Under the pieces are notes generated by a model. The model was not told where the DNA came from and did no database searches. It was given only the letters and a program-made list of their open reading frames with translations. The position numbers and the translations under genes are program-made. From Promicromonospora panici (GTDB lineage Bacteria > Actinomycetota > Actinomycetes > Actinomycetales > Cellulomonadaceae), in contig NZ_UWYY01000015.1 in assembly GCF_900608595.1 (NCBI RefSeq), forward strand, positions 62,001-126,000: a DNA stretch of 64,000 nt, written 5' to 3'. Below, piece by piece: positions 25,608 through 33,715 of this stretch (its first letter is position 1; every line of letters begins with the position of its first letter).

Positions 25608-26686
25608 GACAGGACGGCCGGCTGGGGGCCTCGCGCCCGCGCCGTCGCGATCATGATGTCCAGCAGCTCCGGGTACGGCGTGCCGGCGGCCTGCCACATC
25701 CGCGGGAACTGCGACATGGACGTCAGGCCGGGGATCGTGTTGACCTCGTTGACCGTCGGGACCAGCTTGCCGTCCACCTCGGGCAGGAAGAAGTCGACCC
25801 GCAGCAGTCCCGCGCAGCCCAGCTCCTGGAACACGTCGAGCGCGATCGTCGAGAGCTGCTCGGTGATCTGCGGGTCGAGGTCGGCGGGCACGACGAAGTC
25901 GGTGATGCCAGCCTCGTACTTGGCGTCGTAGTCGAACCAGCCGTGCTCCTCGCCCACCTTGATCTCCAGCGGTGGACTGGTCAGCAGGCGGCCGTCCTCG
26001 AGCTCGAGCACGCCCATGTCGATCTCCCGGCCGGGCACCCCGGCCTCGACCAGCGTCTTGGTGTCGCTCTCGCGGGCGAGCTCCAGCGCCGCGGGCAGCT
26101 GCGCCCAGTCGTCGACGCGCGTGACCCCGACGCTGGACCCGCCACGCGACGGCTTGACGAAGACCGGCAGGCCGAGCTTCTCCTTGTCGTCCTCGCCGAG
26201 CTCGTCCGCCGGCGTCCGCAGGACGACGCCGGGCGCCACCGGGATGCCCCGCGCGCCCAGGACACGCTTGGTGAAGTCCTTGTCCATGCTGGTCGCGCTC
26301 GCCAGGACGCCGCTGCCCAGATAGGGGACGCCCGCCAGCTCGAGCACGCTCTGGACGGTCCCGTCCTCACCGAACGGCCCGTGCAGCACTGGCAGGACGA
26401 CGTCGGCGCCGCGCATCGCCTCGACCGCGCGGGCGAGGGTCTCCAGCACGCTGAGCTGGGCGTCCACCGGTTCCGGGGTCATCTCGCGCAGGGCGACGTC
26501 GGTCACGACCGACTGCTCGGTGTCGGTGCCCACCACCCAGTGCCCCGTCGAGGTGATGCGGATCGGCACCACCTCGTAACGGCTGCGGTCGAGGTGCTGC
26601 ACGACGCTCGCCGCGGAACGGCAGGAGACGTCGTGCTCGGTGTTGCGCCCGCCGAAGAGCACAACCGCCCGGATTCTGGTCGGCAT
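25604..26686 (-). CDS. ddl: D-alanine:D-alanine ligase
   Basis: 360 residues from ATG 26686, with GGAGTG upstream. ATP-grasp ligase with VVLFGGRNTEHDVSCRSAASV, HGPFGEDGTVQSVLELAGVPYLGSG, PVFVKPSRGGSSVGVTRV, GREIDMGVLE, and VNEVNTIPGLTSMSQFPRM, which supplies the Mg ligands. The omega loop reads WFDYDAKYEAG, so the Lys-Tyr pair typical of D-Ala-D-Ala enzymes is kept. The Phe of D-lactate-type Leuconostoc enzymes and the VanA-type loop are absent, so D-Ala-D-Lac synthesis is unlikely. D-Ala-D-Ser cannot be excluded. Divergent from alr. Confidence 0.92.
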   Translation of the reverse strand: MPTRIRAVVLFGGRNTEHDVSCRSAASVVQHLDRSRYEVVPIRITSTGHWVVGTDTEQSVVTDVALREMTPEPVDAQLSVLETLARAVEAMRGADVVLPVLHGPFGEDGTVQSVLELAGVPYLGSGVLASATSMDKDFTKRVLGARGIPVAPGVVLRTPADELGEDDKEKLGLPVFVKPSRGGSSVGVTRVDDWAQLPAALELARESDTKTLVEAGVPGREIDMGVLELEDGRLLTSPPLEIKVGEEHGWFDYDAKYEAGITDFVVPADLDPQITEQLSTIALDVFQELGCAGLLRVDFFLPEVDGKLVPTVNEVNTIPGLTSMSQFPRMWQAAGTPYPELLDIMIATARARGPQPAVLS

Positions 26687-26975
26687 CGAGATTTTCACTC
26701 CAAGATCGGTCCTGCGACGCCGTCCTGTAACCGGCCGCGCACGACGAAGCGCCCCCGGGCGCTCCGGGCTTGCATCCTGGTGCAAGTGTCCGCTCGACCT
26801 GAAGGCCACTTGGTGCTCGGTTCGTCGCTCACCAGGGTGGCCATTCCCGCGCGTCATCCTGCTCGTCACCTGCTCGTCTGCCGCTCGTCGACGGCGGTCG
26901 CCGCCTCCGGACGTGTCGTATATAACATGCCTGGTCAGGGAGGTGAGCATCGAACGGACTGGAGAGTGAGCAGAA
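26687..26975. promoter_or_regulatory. Divergent ddl/alr control region
   Basis: 289 bases without a convincing gene. A TATAAC (26921-26926) inside gtcgtatataacatg is a good -10 element for alr, but no good -35 element precedes it. GGAGAG lies shortly before the alr GTG. No palindrome stands out, and no direct repeat long enough to call an operator was found. Confidence 0.4.
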
Positions 26976-28166
26976 GTGTCCGCGAAGGTAGCCTCCGTGT
27001 TTGTTCCAACTTCCCGCGCTCGGCCGATGGCCACGATGGCGGAGGCGGTAGTCGATCTGGACGCCATCACCCACAATGCCAAGGTCTTCGCCGACCGTAC
27101 CGGTACCGGCGTCATGGCGATGGTGAAGGCGAACGGGTTCGGCCACGGCGCTACCCAGGCGGCCCGCGCCGCGCTGGCGGGAGGGGCAACCTGGCTGGGC
27201 GCGTCGAACGCCGCGGAGGCACTCGCCCTGCGGGCGGACGGCATCACCGCACCGATCCTGATCTGGCTCTACCCGCCGTCGGAGACCTTCGAGAAGCTGC
27301 TGCTCGCCGGGATCGACGTGTCGGTGGGTTCGGTGGAGTCCCTGGACGCCGTCGCCGACGCCGCCCGGGCCACCCTCCACGTGGCGAACGTGCACCTCAA
27401 GGTCGATACCGGCATGTCGAGGGGCGGCGTCCCCGCCGCGGAGTGGAACCCGTTCTTCGACCGCGCGAGCGCCCTGCACGACGAGGGTGTGCTGCGGGTC
27501 CGCGGCATCTGGTCCCACCTGGCCAACGCCGAGGAGCCCGAGATGCCCGGGATCCACGACCAGCTCGCCGCGTTCGACCGCGCGCGCCGGCAGTCGGCGG
27601 ACGCCGGGCTCGACCCGGAGTTCGTCCACCTCGCGAACTCGGCCGCCGCGCTGCGGGTGCCCGAGACCCGGTTCGACCTGCTGCGGATCGGCATCGGCCT
27701 GTACGGCGTCGAGCCGGTGCCGGACATGACCCACGGCCTGAAGCCGGCGATGACCGTGCAGGCCCAGGTGCTGCTCACCAAGCGCGTCCCGGCCGGCACG
27801 GGCGTCGGTTACGGCCACGACTACGTCACCGAGCACGAGACCACGCTCGCCCTGGTCCCGCTGGGATTCGCCGACGGCGTCCCGCGCCAGGCGGGCGGCG
27901 TGGCCGCCTTCCAGGTCGGCGGTGAGCGCTGCCCGGTCGCGGGGCGCGTCGCCATGGACCAGGTAGTGCTCGACGTCGGCGACCTCCCGGTGCAGCCGGG
28001 TGACGTCGCCGTGATGTTCGGCCCCGGGACCGACGGCGAGCCGACGGCCCGCGAGTGGGCGGAATGGGCGGACACCAACCCGAACGACATCCTGACGGGG
28101 ATCGGGGCCAGGGTGCCGCGTCGTTATGAGCACGGCTCCGAGCACGGCCGTTACGAGCGAGCCTGA
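26976..28166 (+). CDS. alr: Alanine racemase
   Basis: 396 residues from GTG 26976 (GGAGAG upstream); ATG 27027 is a possible shorter start. PLP-binding barrel with AVVDLDAITHNAK and the cofactor Lys in MVKANGFGHG; the usual form is VKA(D/N)AYGHG, so Ala-Tyr is replaced by Gly-Phe. HLKVDTGMSRGGV, VRGIWSHLANAEE, RIGIGLYGVEP and the partner Tyr region GVGYGHDYV are present. Most actinobacteria keep the housekeeping alr near tsaE/tsaB; here it is beside ddl and a VanX-type gene, suggesting a second, specialised copy. D-Ser racemisation is possible but not shown. Confidence 0.92.
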   Translation: MSAKVASVFVPTSRARPMATMAEAVVDLDAITHNAKVFADRTGTGVMAMVKANGFGHGATQAARAALAGGATWLGASNAAEALALRADGITAPILIWLYPPSETFEKLLLAGIDVSVGSVESLDAVADAARATLHVANVHLKVDTGMSRGGVPAAEWNPFFDRASALHDEGVLRVRGIWSHLANAEEPEMPGIHDQLAAFDRARRQSADAGLDPEFVHLANSAAALRVPETRFDLLRIGIGLYGVEPVPDMTHGLKPAMTVQAQVLLTKRVPAGTGVGYGHDYVTEHETTLALVPLGFADGVPRQAGGVAAFQVGGERCPVAGRVAMDQVVLDVGDLPVQPGDVAVMFGPGTDGEPTAREWAEWADTNPNDILTGIGARVPRRYEHGSEHGRYERA

Positions 28167-29233
28167 TGTCGCACGCTCGTCCCATAGCGCAGAATCACCC
28201 GATGATGCAGTCCAGAAGCGCGGTGGCCGGGGTGGTCGCCGTCGTCACCGCCTACGTCGTCGCGCGCCACTACCTGCAGGTCGAGTGGGTCATCGACGCG
28301 CCCGTGCCGGTCGTGTGGTGGGTCCTCGGCGCGATGCTCGGCGTGCTCGGCATGCCCCTGCTGCTCACCGCGATCGGCCGCGACGTCGTCCGCCTGGCCG
28401 AGCCGGAGGGCCGGTCCTGGGGGCGCCTGCTGCTGCGCTGGGTGCTGCCCCTGCTCGTGGCGCACGTCGCGTGGCTGGGCCTGACGCTCGCCGTGCTGCG
28501 CCGGTTCAACCCCGGGCTCACCGGGATCCCGGCCCGCACCATCCCCGAGATCGGGTCCCTGGTGCTGCTGCCCCCGCCTGAGCTGTCGCTGCTCTGGTCG
28601 CTCGCGCTCGTCCCCGTGGTGGCGCGGCTGACCCGGCGGCTGCCGGCGGGGGTCGTCGTCGTGGCGCTCGCGGCGCTGACCCTGCTGACGCCCGCGCCGA
28701 CGTTCCTGGTCTTCCTCCTGGTCGGCATGCGGTTCGTCGCGGCGATCGACCAGGTGGGGGAGACCGCCTCCTGGCGGGACCTGGCGCCGTACGGCGCCGT
28801 GGCGCTCGTGGGTGCCGCGGTCCTGGCGGTGCCCCGTTTTCCCGACACGCTCGCCGTGACCGTCGCGGGGCTCGCGGTGCTCCCGTTCGCCCTGCTCCTG
28901 GTGGCGAAGCTCGGCGGCGCCCGGTCCGGATCCCGAGGGTTCGTGCGGGTGGGCAACGCCGCCGTCGCGATCTTCCTGGTGCAGATCCCGTTCCTGGCGC
29001 TCTTCGACAAGGTGGTGCTGGAGCGGCTCGGGAAGGCGGGGCCCGGCCTGCAGTACCCGGCCGCCGTGGTCGAGCCGCTGGTCATCGTGGCGGCGATCGT
29101 CGTCTGCGGTGTGGTGGCGACGGGTCTGGTGCGGCTGGGGCAGTTGCTCGTGGGCCGACGGCGGCACCGCGGCGCGAACCAGGCGCCGCCCGCCCTGGAC
29201 CGATCTCCCGTTCTCGCAGAGGTGGACCGATGA
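28166..29233 (+). CDS. Polytopic membrane protein, acyltransferase-3-like architecture
   Basis: 355 residues; ATG 28166 shares a base with the alr stop (TGATG), so translation is coupled. About ten membrane segments of regular spacing are seen, with short Arg-rich loops (RLTRRLPAG, FLVGMRFVAAIDQ) reminiscent of acyltransferase-3 proteins, and a cytosolic basic tail. The catalytic His-in-first-helix motif is not clearly placed: an ARHYLQVEW stretch ends the first helix. Family assignment is therefore tentative. Position directly after alr recalls the membrane half of VanT, but as a separate polypeptide. Confidence 0.6.
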   Translation: MSHARPIAQNHPMMQSRSAVAGVVAVVTAYVVARHYLQVEWVIDAPVPVVWWVLGAMLGVLGMPLLLTAIGRDVVRLAEPEGRSWGRLLLRWVLPLLVAHVAWLGLTLAVLRRFNPGLTGIPARTIPEIGSLVLLPPPELSLLWSLALVPVVARLTRRLPAGVVVVALAALTLLTPAPTFLVFLLVGMRFVAAIDQVGETASWRDLAPYGAVALVGAAVLAVPRFPDTLAVTVAGLAVLPFALLLVAKLGGARSGSRGFVRVGNAAVAIFLVQIPFLALFDKVVLERLGKAGPGLQYPAAVVEPLVIVAAIVVCGVVATGLVRLGQLLVGRRRHRGANQAPPALDRSPVLAEVDR

Positions 29234-30342
29234 CACGCCGACGGACCCTCGTGAGCCGGGCGGGATCGTCCACGTCGTTCGGTGCCCCCTTCAGCGCCCG
29301 GCCTGCCGTGGCCGCGTTCGTCGCGACGGCGGCGCTCGTCGTGGCGGGCTGCGCCTCGGGGACGGCGGGCACCGGGTCGGCGAGCGCCGAGCCGTCCGCC
29401 GCGCCCGAGATCACCCTGACGTTCGCCGGTGACGTGCACTTCGAGGACCGCGTGGCGGAGCTGCTCGACGACCCGGCCACTGCGTTCGGGCCGGTCGCCG
29501 AGGAGCTGACCGACGGCGACCTCACGATGGTCAACCTGGAGACGCCGATCACGTCGCGCGGCACGCCGGAGGACAAGAACTACGTGTTCCGGGCGCCGGA
29601 CGCGTCGGTGCCCGCCATGACGGCAGCCGGTATCGACGTCGTCAGCCTGGCGAACAACCACACCATGGACTACGGCCGCGAGGGCCTGGCGGACACCATC
29701 GCCAAGGCGGAGGCCGGCGGGCTGGGCACGGTCGGCGCGGGAGCCGATATCGATGAGGCGTTCACGCCGCTGCGACGCACGGTCGAGGGCGTGGACATCG
29801 CGATCTTCGCGTTCAGCCAGGTCGACGACCTGGCCGAGGAGTGGGCGGCGACGCCGGACCGGTCCGGCATGGCCATGGCTTTCGACACCGAGCGCGCCTA
29901 CGCGGCGGTGCGTGCCGCCCGGGCCGACAGCGACCTCGTCGTCGTCCTGCCGCACTGGGGCGGCGAGGGCGACCAGTGCCCGACGACCCGGCAGCAGGAG
30001 TTCGCCGCCGGCCTGATCGATGCGGGAGCCGACGTCATTGTGGGGGCGCACTCTCACGTCCTGCAGGGCGCGGGCCGCGAGGGTGACGCCTACGTCGCCT
30101 ACGGCCTGGGGAACTTCCTCTGGTACAGCGAGGGGCTCGAGCAGCCGTTCAGCGCCCGGGCCGGTGTGCTCCGCCTCACGGTCCAGGGACGGGAGGTCGC
30201 CCGGTCGGGCTTCGTCCCGACGGTGATGACACCTACGGGCCAGTCGGAGGCGCTGACCGGCTGGCGCGCGGACCTGGCCCGGCACAACTTCGACGAGCTG
30301 CGCACGTGCGCCGACCTGGATCCCGTCCTGAGCGACGGGTAG
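29230..30342 (+). CDS. CapA/PgsA-like metallophosphatase-fold lipoprotein
   Basis: 370 residues, ATGA overlap with the preceding gene. Lipoprotein signal LVVAGCASG (Cys about 41). PGA_cap domain with TFAGDVHFEDR (metal Asp/His), TMVNLETPIT, VVSLANNHTMDYG, VVVLPHWGGEG, VIVGAHSHVLQG and AYGLGNFLW, all metallophosphoesterase-type ligand blocks. CapA proteins assist poly-gamma-glutamate capsule export, but many homologues act on unknown envelope substrates. No capB/capC is nearby, and the surrounding genes concern D-Ala, so a peptidoglycan-related function is more likely here. Confidence 0.88.
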   Translation: MTRRRTLVSRAGSSTSFGAPFSARPAVAAFVATAALVVAGCASGTAGTGSASAEPSAAPEITLTFAGDVHFEDRVAELLDDPATAFGPVAEELTDGDLTMVNLETPITSRGTPEDKNYVFRAPDASVPAMTAAGIDVVSLANNHTMDYGREGLADTIAKAEAGGLGTVGAGADIDEAFTPLRRTVEGVDIAIFAFSQVDDLAEEWAATPDRSGMAMAFDTERAYAAVRAARADSDLVVVLPHWGGEGDQCPTTRQQEFAAGLIDAGADVIVGAHSHVLQGAGREGDAYVAYGLGNFLWYSEGLEQPFSARAGVLRLTVQGREVARSGFVPTVMTPTGQSEALTGWRADLARHNFDELRTCADLDPVLSDG

Positions 30343-30415
30343 CCCCGGACGACGGCGCCTGAGCCGTCACCCCGGAGAGCTCGGAGCCCGTACCGACCCC
30401 TGTCAGGAGAGCATC

Positions 30416-31120
30416 ATGACCAGCCAGCACGTCGTCCCGCCGGAGGAGCGGTCCGCCGAGGTCCCGGCGGAGGGTCTCGCGACGACGTCCGGTCCGGGTG
30501 GCCGCGAGATCGTCCTCCTCTCCGATCCGCGGGTCGGGCGGATCCCGGTGGCGGAGTGCGGCGAGCCGCTGGTCGAGCTCGACGAGACGTTCGGCGCGGC
30601 GCGCGCTCCGGTTCGCGTGGGGCTCGCGCAACGGCTGCGCCGGGCCCAGGACGACCTCCTGGCCGAGGGACTGCGGCTGGAGGTGGTCGAGGGGCACCGG
30701 GACCCGGCCGAGCAGCAGCGGATCATCGACAGGTACTCCGGCGAGGTGCTCGCCGAGCATCCCGGCGTCGATCTGCGGGAGCTCGAGGTCCTGACGAGCC
30801 GGTTCGTGGCCCCCATCGCCGTCGCGCCGCACGTGGCGGGGGCCGCGGTCGACCTGACGCTGGCCGACACCGACGGCCCGCTCGACATGGGTACCGCGAT
30901 CGATGCGACGCCGGAGATGTCCGGCGGACGCTGCTACTTCGACGCCCCTGACATCGCACCGGAGGCCCGCGCGCTGCGCGGCGTCCTGGCGCAGGCCCTC
31001 GGCTCGGCCGGCCTGGTCAACTACCCCACGGAGTGGTGGCACTGGTCCTACGGTGACCGCTACTGGGCGCTGGCATCCGGCGCCCGGGCGGCCCTCTACG
31101 GCCCGGCGGCCTCGCGCTGA
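30416..31120 (+). CDS. vanX: VanX-type D-Ala-D-Ala dipeptidase (peptidase M15D)
   Basis: 234 residues from ATG 30416 with CAGGAGAG upstream. Catalytic residues known for VanX can be matched: Arg in VEGHRDPAEQQ, the zinc His and Asp spaced by seven in APHVAGAAVDLTL, and EWWHWSYGD with the base Glu and third zinc ligand His. The Ser usually before the first His is Pro. Length suits VanX/DdpX. The enzyme would cleave free D-Ala-D-Ala in the cytosol (no signal peptide). It ends the gene set that also makes D-Ala and D-Ala-D-Ala. Confidence 0.9.
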   Translation: MTSQHVVPPEERSAEVPAEGLATTSGPGGREIVLLSDPRVGRIPVAECGEPLVELDETFGAARAPVRVGLAQRLRRAQDDLLAEGLRLEVVEGHRDPAEQQRIIDRYSGEVLAEHPGVDLRELEVLTSRFVAPIAVAPHVAGAAVDLTLADTDGPLDMGTAIDATPEMSGGRCYFDAPDIAPEARALRGVLAQALGSAGLVNYPTEWWHWSYGDRYWALASGARAALYGPAASR

Positions 31121-31130
31121 TCGCCTCGTG

Positions 31131-31214
31131 GGCTGACTTGCGTTCAGCAGGCTCGGGCAGAGTCATAGCTCGCCCGATAACGGCCGCCCCGCGCCTGCTG
31201 AATCAAGGTCGGCC
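31131..31214. terminator. Imperfect long hairpin between convergent genes
   Basis: ggctgacttgcgttcagcag (31131-31150) can pair with the region 31191-31214 (gcgcctgctgaatcaaggtc...), about 20 pairs with a few mismatches and a bulge. It lies between the VanX gene and the convergent lipoprotein gene, so it may terminate both. The rest of 31121-31282 holds nothing recognised. Confidence 0.5.
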
Positions 31215-31282
31215 TCGGCTGAGCGGGGCTGCACACCTCGGCCTCGGCAGCACCTCCGCCGAGCACCAGGGTGGCTTGGAGC

Positions 31283-32545
31283 TCAGGAACCGCGGACGAT
31301 GCCCAGGGCCGCGTCGCGAGCGACGTCGACCGGGACCGCCACGCTGCCCGTCGTCGTTCCGGTTGTTGCGGTGAGCACGCCGAGCACGGCGCCGTCCTCG
31401 TTGACGAGCGGCCCGCCCAGGCTCGTCGTGGGCACGACCGCGTCGATTCCGAGAACGTCCAGCCGGTCGCCGCCGGCCCCGGTCGCGGACTGGTCCGGCG
31501 CCTGGAGCGAACCGCTGGTCACCTCACCCTCGGCTCCGACGGCGAACACCCGGTCCCCGATGCTCGCCTCCGCCAGCCCGGAAGCCGAGTGCAACGGTGG
31601 CAGGCCGGAGTCGTCGTCCACGCGCAGCGCGGCGATGTCAACGCTCTCCTCGCGGCCCAGCACCTGGGCGGTAGGCCTGCCGCCGTCCGGCTGGATGACG
31701 GTGACCTCGTCGAAACCCGCCACCAGCTGCGCGCTGGTCACCAGGATGCCGGGTACGGCGACACGGAACGCCGATCCGCCGCGCGGCCCCGCCAGGCCGA
31801 CCACGCTGTCCGGCACCTGCGCCGCGCCCTCGCCCAGCGCGTTCGGGCCGCTCGCGCCGGTGCCGAGCTCCGCCCAGTCGCCCGGTTCGAGGCGGTCCAC
31901 CAGCGTGAACCCGTCTCCGCTCCTCGCATAGAGGGCCGCCTCGCCCTCGCCGATCGCTACCGGCGGTGAGAGCACGCTCGGGTACACGCCGTGGCCGGCG
32001 ATGATCAGGTTCGGCTCACCCGCGCGCGGCGACTCCTGCTGGATGCGCTGGTTCAGCTGCCGGTCGGCTTCCTCGTCGCGCTCGGGGTACAGCCGTTCCA
32101 GGCCGTCCACGACGTCGAACCGGCCGAAGGCCAGCTCAGCAGTGTCCCTGCTCCGGCAGTAGGGGCTGGCCCACACCGCTCCGATCGGGATATCGAGCTG
32201 TTGGACGGCGGTGCCGATCGACCGCGCGTCCGATCGGCCGGCGCCCGACAGATTGCGCTGAGTCGCGCAGTCGTCCAGGTTGACGGTGGGCTCGTCCGGC
32301 CGGGACTGGTCGGTCGCCGCGTGCCGGACGACAATCGTGAAGCCGCCCTCCTGGAGCCGAGAGAGCAGGTCGTCTCCGCGTGCCGGCTGTGGCGACGTGG
32401 AGGTTTCTGCGCTGGCTTCGGCGCCAGTGGCAGGACTGTCGCCGGTGCACGCGGCCGTCGTGAGCAGCAGGGCCGTGGCGAGCAGGGCCGCACCGAACGG
32501 GGCTACGGGCTTGGGTGCGATCTCGGCGCTGGGCTGCTCGTCCAT
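31283..32545 (-). CDS. Lipoprotein: histidine phosphatase fused to degenerate trypsin-like domain
   Basis: 420 residues from ATG 32545. Lipobox LLTTAACTG (Cys about 33). Residues about 65-215 form a histidine-phosphatase domain with FTIVVRHAATD (phospho-accepting His), WASPYCRSRDTAE and LIIAGHG, so that half should be active. Residues about 240-420 follow the HtrA-like S1C fold (GSAFRVAVPGILVTSAQLVAG, VDIAALRVDD, VGAEGEVTSG, VVPTTSLGGPLVNEDGAVLGV). The catalytic His position is Gln and the usual GNSGGP reads TTSLGGP, so proteolysis is doubtful. An extracytoplasmic binding or signalling role is inferred. No family with exactly this fusion is known to me. Confidence 0.8.
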   Translation of the reverse strand: MDEQPSAEIAPKPVAPFGAALLATALLLTTAACTGDSPATGAEASAETSTSPQPARGDDLLSRLQEGGFTIVVRHAATDQSRPDEPTVNLDDCATQRNLSGAGRSDARSIGTAVQQLDIPIGAVWASPYCRSRDTAELAFGRFDVVDGLERLYPERDEEADRQLNQRIQQESPRAGEPNLIIAGHGVYPSVLSPPVAIGEGEAALYARSGDGFTLVDRLEPGDWAELGTGASGPNALGEGAAQVPDSVVGLAGPRGGSAFRVAVPGILVTSAQLVAGFDEVTVIQPDGGRPTAQVLGREESVDIAALRVDDDSGLPPLHSASGLAEASIGDRVFAVGAEGEVTSGSLQAPDQSATGAGGDRLDVLGIDAVVPTTSLGGPLVNEDGAVLGVLTATTGTTTGSVAVPVDVARDAALGIVRGS

Positions 32546-32690
32546 GCCTCCAGTGCAGCATCGGCGGCATTCCCCGCGGAAAGACCATCTCGATCCACGC
32601 CTATACCGCGCTGGTATGAATGGCGGCCGGCGGTGCCCCTGTCGGGCCGGTCCTGGCGGAGACCATCGTGGCGATGGGGGCGCCGCCGAG

Positions 32691-32813
32691 CTCGAGGCCT
32701 CGAGAAGCTCGGTGTCCTCGGGCAGCAGCGGTCTTTGAGATGATGATCATCATCCAATCTTCTCGAAAGCCTTGCGCGCGGCACCCCTGCGACCGTATGG
32801 TCGTACGAACGTA
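32691..32813. promoter_or_regulatory. Palindrome cluster and promoter before the SDR/tetR genes
   Basis: Two perfect palindromes, CTCGAGGCCTCGAG (32691-32704) and GATGATGATCATCATC (32739-32754), precede a plausible promoter, TTGCGC (32772-32777), 18 bases, TATGGT (32796-32801). The -10 is embedded in GACC-gtat-GGTC (32791-32802), followed by TACG-aa-CGTA (32804-32813), good TetR-type half-sites. The rest of 32546-32835 shows no gene. Confidence 0.55.
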
Positions 32814-32835
32814 ATACAAACCCGAGGAGTCCGTG

Positions 32836-33651
32836 ATGACAGCAGCTCAGCAGGTCGCGCTCGTAACCGGCGCCACTTCCGGTATCGGCAAGGCGGCAGC
32901 GATCGCACTGGCCGCGAAGGGTTTCCAGGTGATCGGAACCGGCCGCGACACCGCGCGGGTCACCGCGCCCGCTGGGGTCACCTACCTCGACCTGGACGTG
33001 ACCAGCGACGAGTCGGTCGCCTCGGCGGTCAAGCAGGTGATCGACCGGTTCGGGCAGATCGACGTCCTGGTCAACAACGCCGGCGTCGGCTCGACGGGCG
33101 CGGCCGAGGAGTTCTCGACCACCCAGACGCAGGGCATCTTCGACATCAACGTCCACGGCGTCATGAGGATGACCAAGGCCGTCCTGCCGCACATGCGGGC
33201 GCAGCGGCAGGGACGCATCATCAACGTCTCCTCCCTCAGCGGCTTCGTCCCCAGCCCGTTCATGACCGTCTATGTCGCGACCAAGCACGCGGTCGAGGGC
33301 TACTCCCAGTCGCTGGACCACGAGGTCCGCGAGTACGGCATCCGGGTCCTGCTCGTCGAGCCAGGCCCGATCAACACCCCGTTCGCGGGCCACAGCGTGG
33401 AGGCCGACACCCCCATGCCGCTCTACGCGGCCGGACGGCGCAACTACGACCAGCTGCTGGAGAAGAACCTCACCGGCGGCGACGACCCCGCCGTCGTCGC
33501 CAAGGTGATCGTCAGGGCTGCCACCGACCGGAACCCGAAGCTGCGGCGCACCGCCGGCAGGACCGCCCGGACCGTCAACGCGGTGCAGCGCATCGCCCCG
33601 GCCCGGGTCTTCGACCGCGTCATCCGCAGGTTCAACGAGATGCCCAGCTGA
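32836..33651 (+). CDS. Short-chain dehydrogenase/reductase
   Basis: 271 residues; ATG 32836, six bases after GAGGAG, is preferred over GTG 32833. SDR motifs: LVTGATSGIGKAAAIALAAKGF, the GTGRDTAR segment (Arg favours NADP), YLDLDVTSDESV, NNAGVGSTG, Ser in INVSSLSGF and YVATKHAVEGYSQ with the Tyr/Lys. Similar to the SDR at 8529, including the conserved RNPK(L/P)R segment near the end. Probably an operon with the TetR gene 64 bases downstream. Confidence 0.9.
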   Translation: MTAAQQVALVTGATSGIGKAAAIALAAKGFQVIGTGRDTARVTAPAGVTYLDLDVTSDESVASAVKQVIDRFGQIDVLVNNAGVGSTGAAEEFSTTQTQGIFDINVHGVMRMTKAVLPHMRAQRQGRIINVSSLSGFVPSPFMTVYVATKHAVEGYSQSLDHEVREYGIRVLLVEPGPINTPFAGHSVEADTPMPLYAAGRRNYDQLLEKNLTGGDDPAVVAKVIVRAATDRNPKLRRTAGRTARTVNAVQRIAPARVFDRVIRRFNEMPS

Positions 33652-33715
33652 CGCTCTGACCTGCGAAGGTGGTACCCGAAGCGGAAGCCCGGGCAGAGCT
33701 GGAGGAGCGGAACAC

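Noticed and set aside
29230..30342. Poly-gamma-glutamate capsule locus
   Set aside because: Only a CapA-like protein is present; no CapB ligase or CapC is nearby.
24405..31120. Classical vanHAX glycopeptide-resistance operon
   Set aside because: There is no VanH dehydrogenase, no VanRS pair, and the ligase has the D-Ala/D-Ser-type Lys-Tyr omega loop, so D-Ala-D-Lac synthesis is not supported.
32601..32819. Short open frames on both strands in the SDR upstream region
   Set aside because: No start signals or motifs; the region is better explained as palindromes plus promoter.
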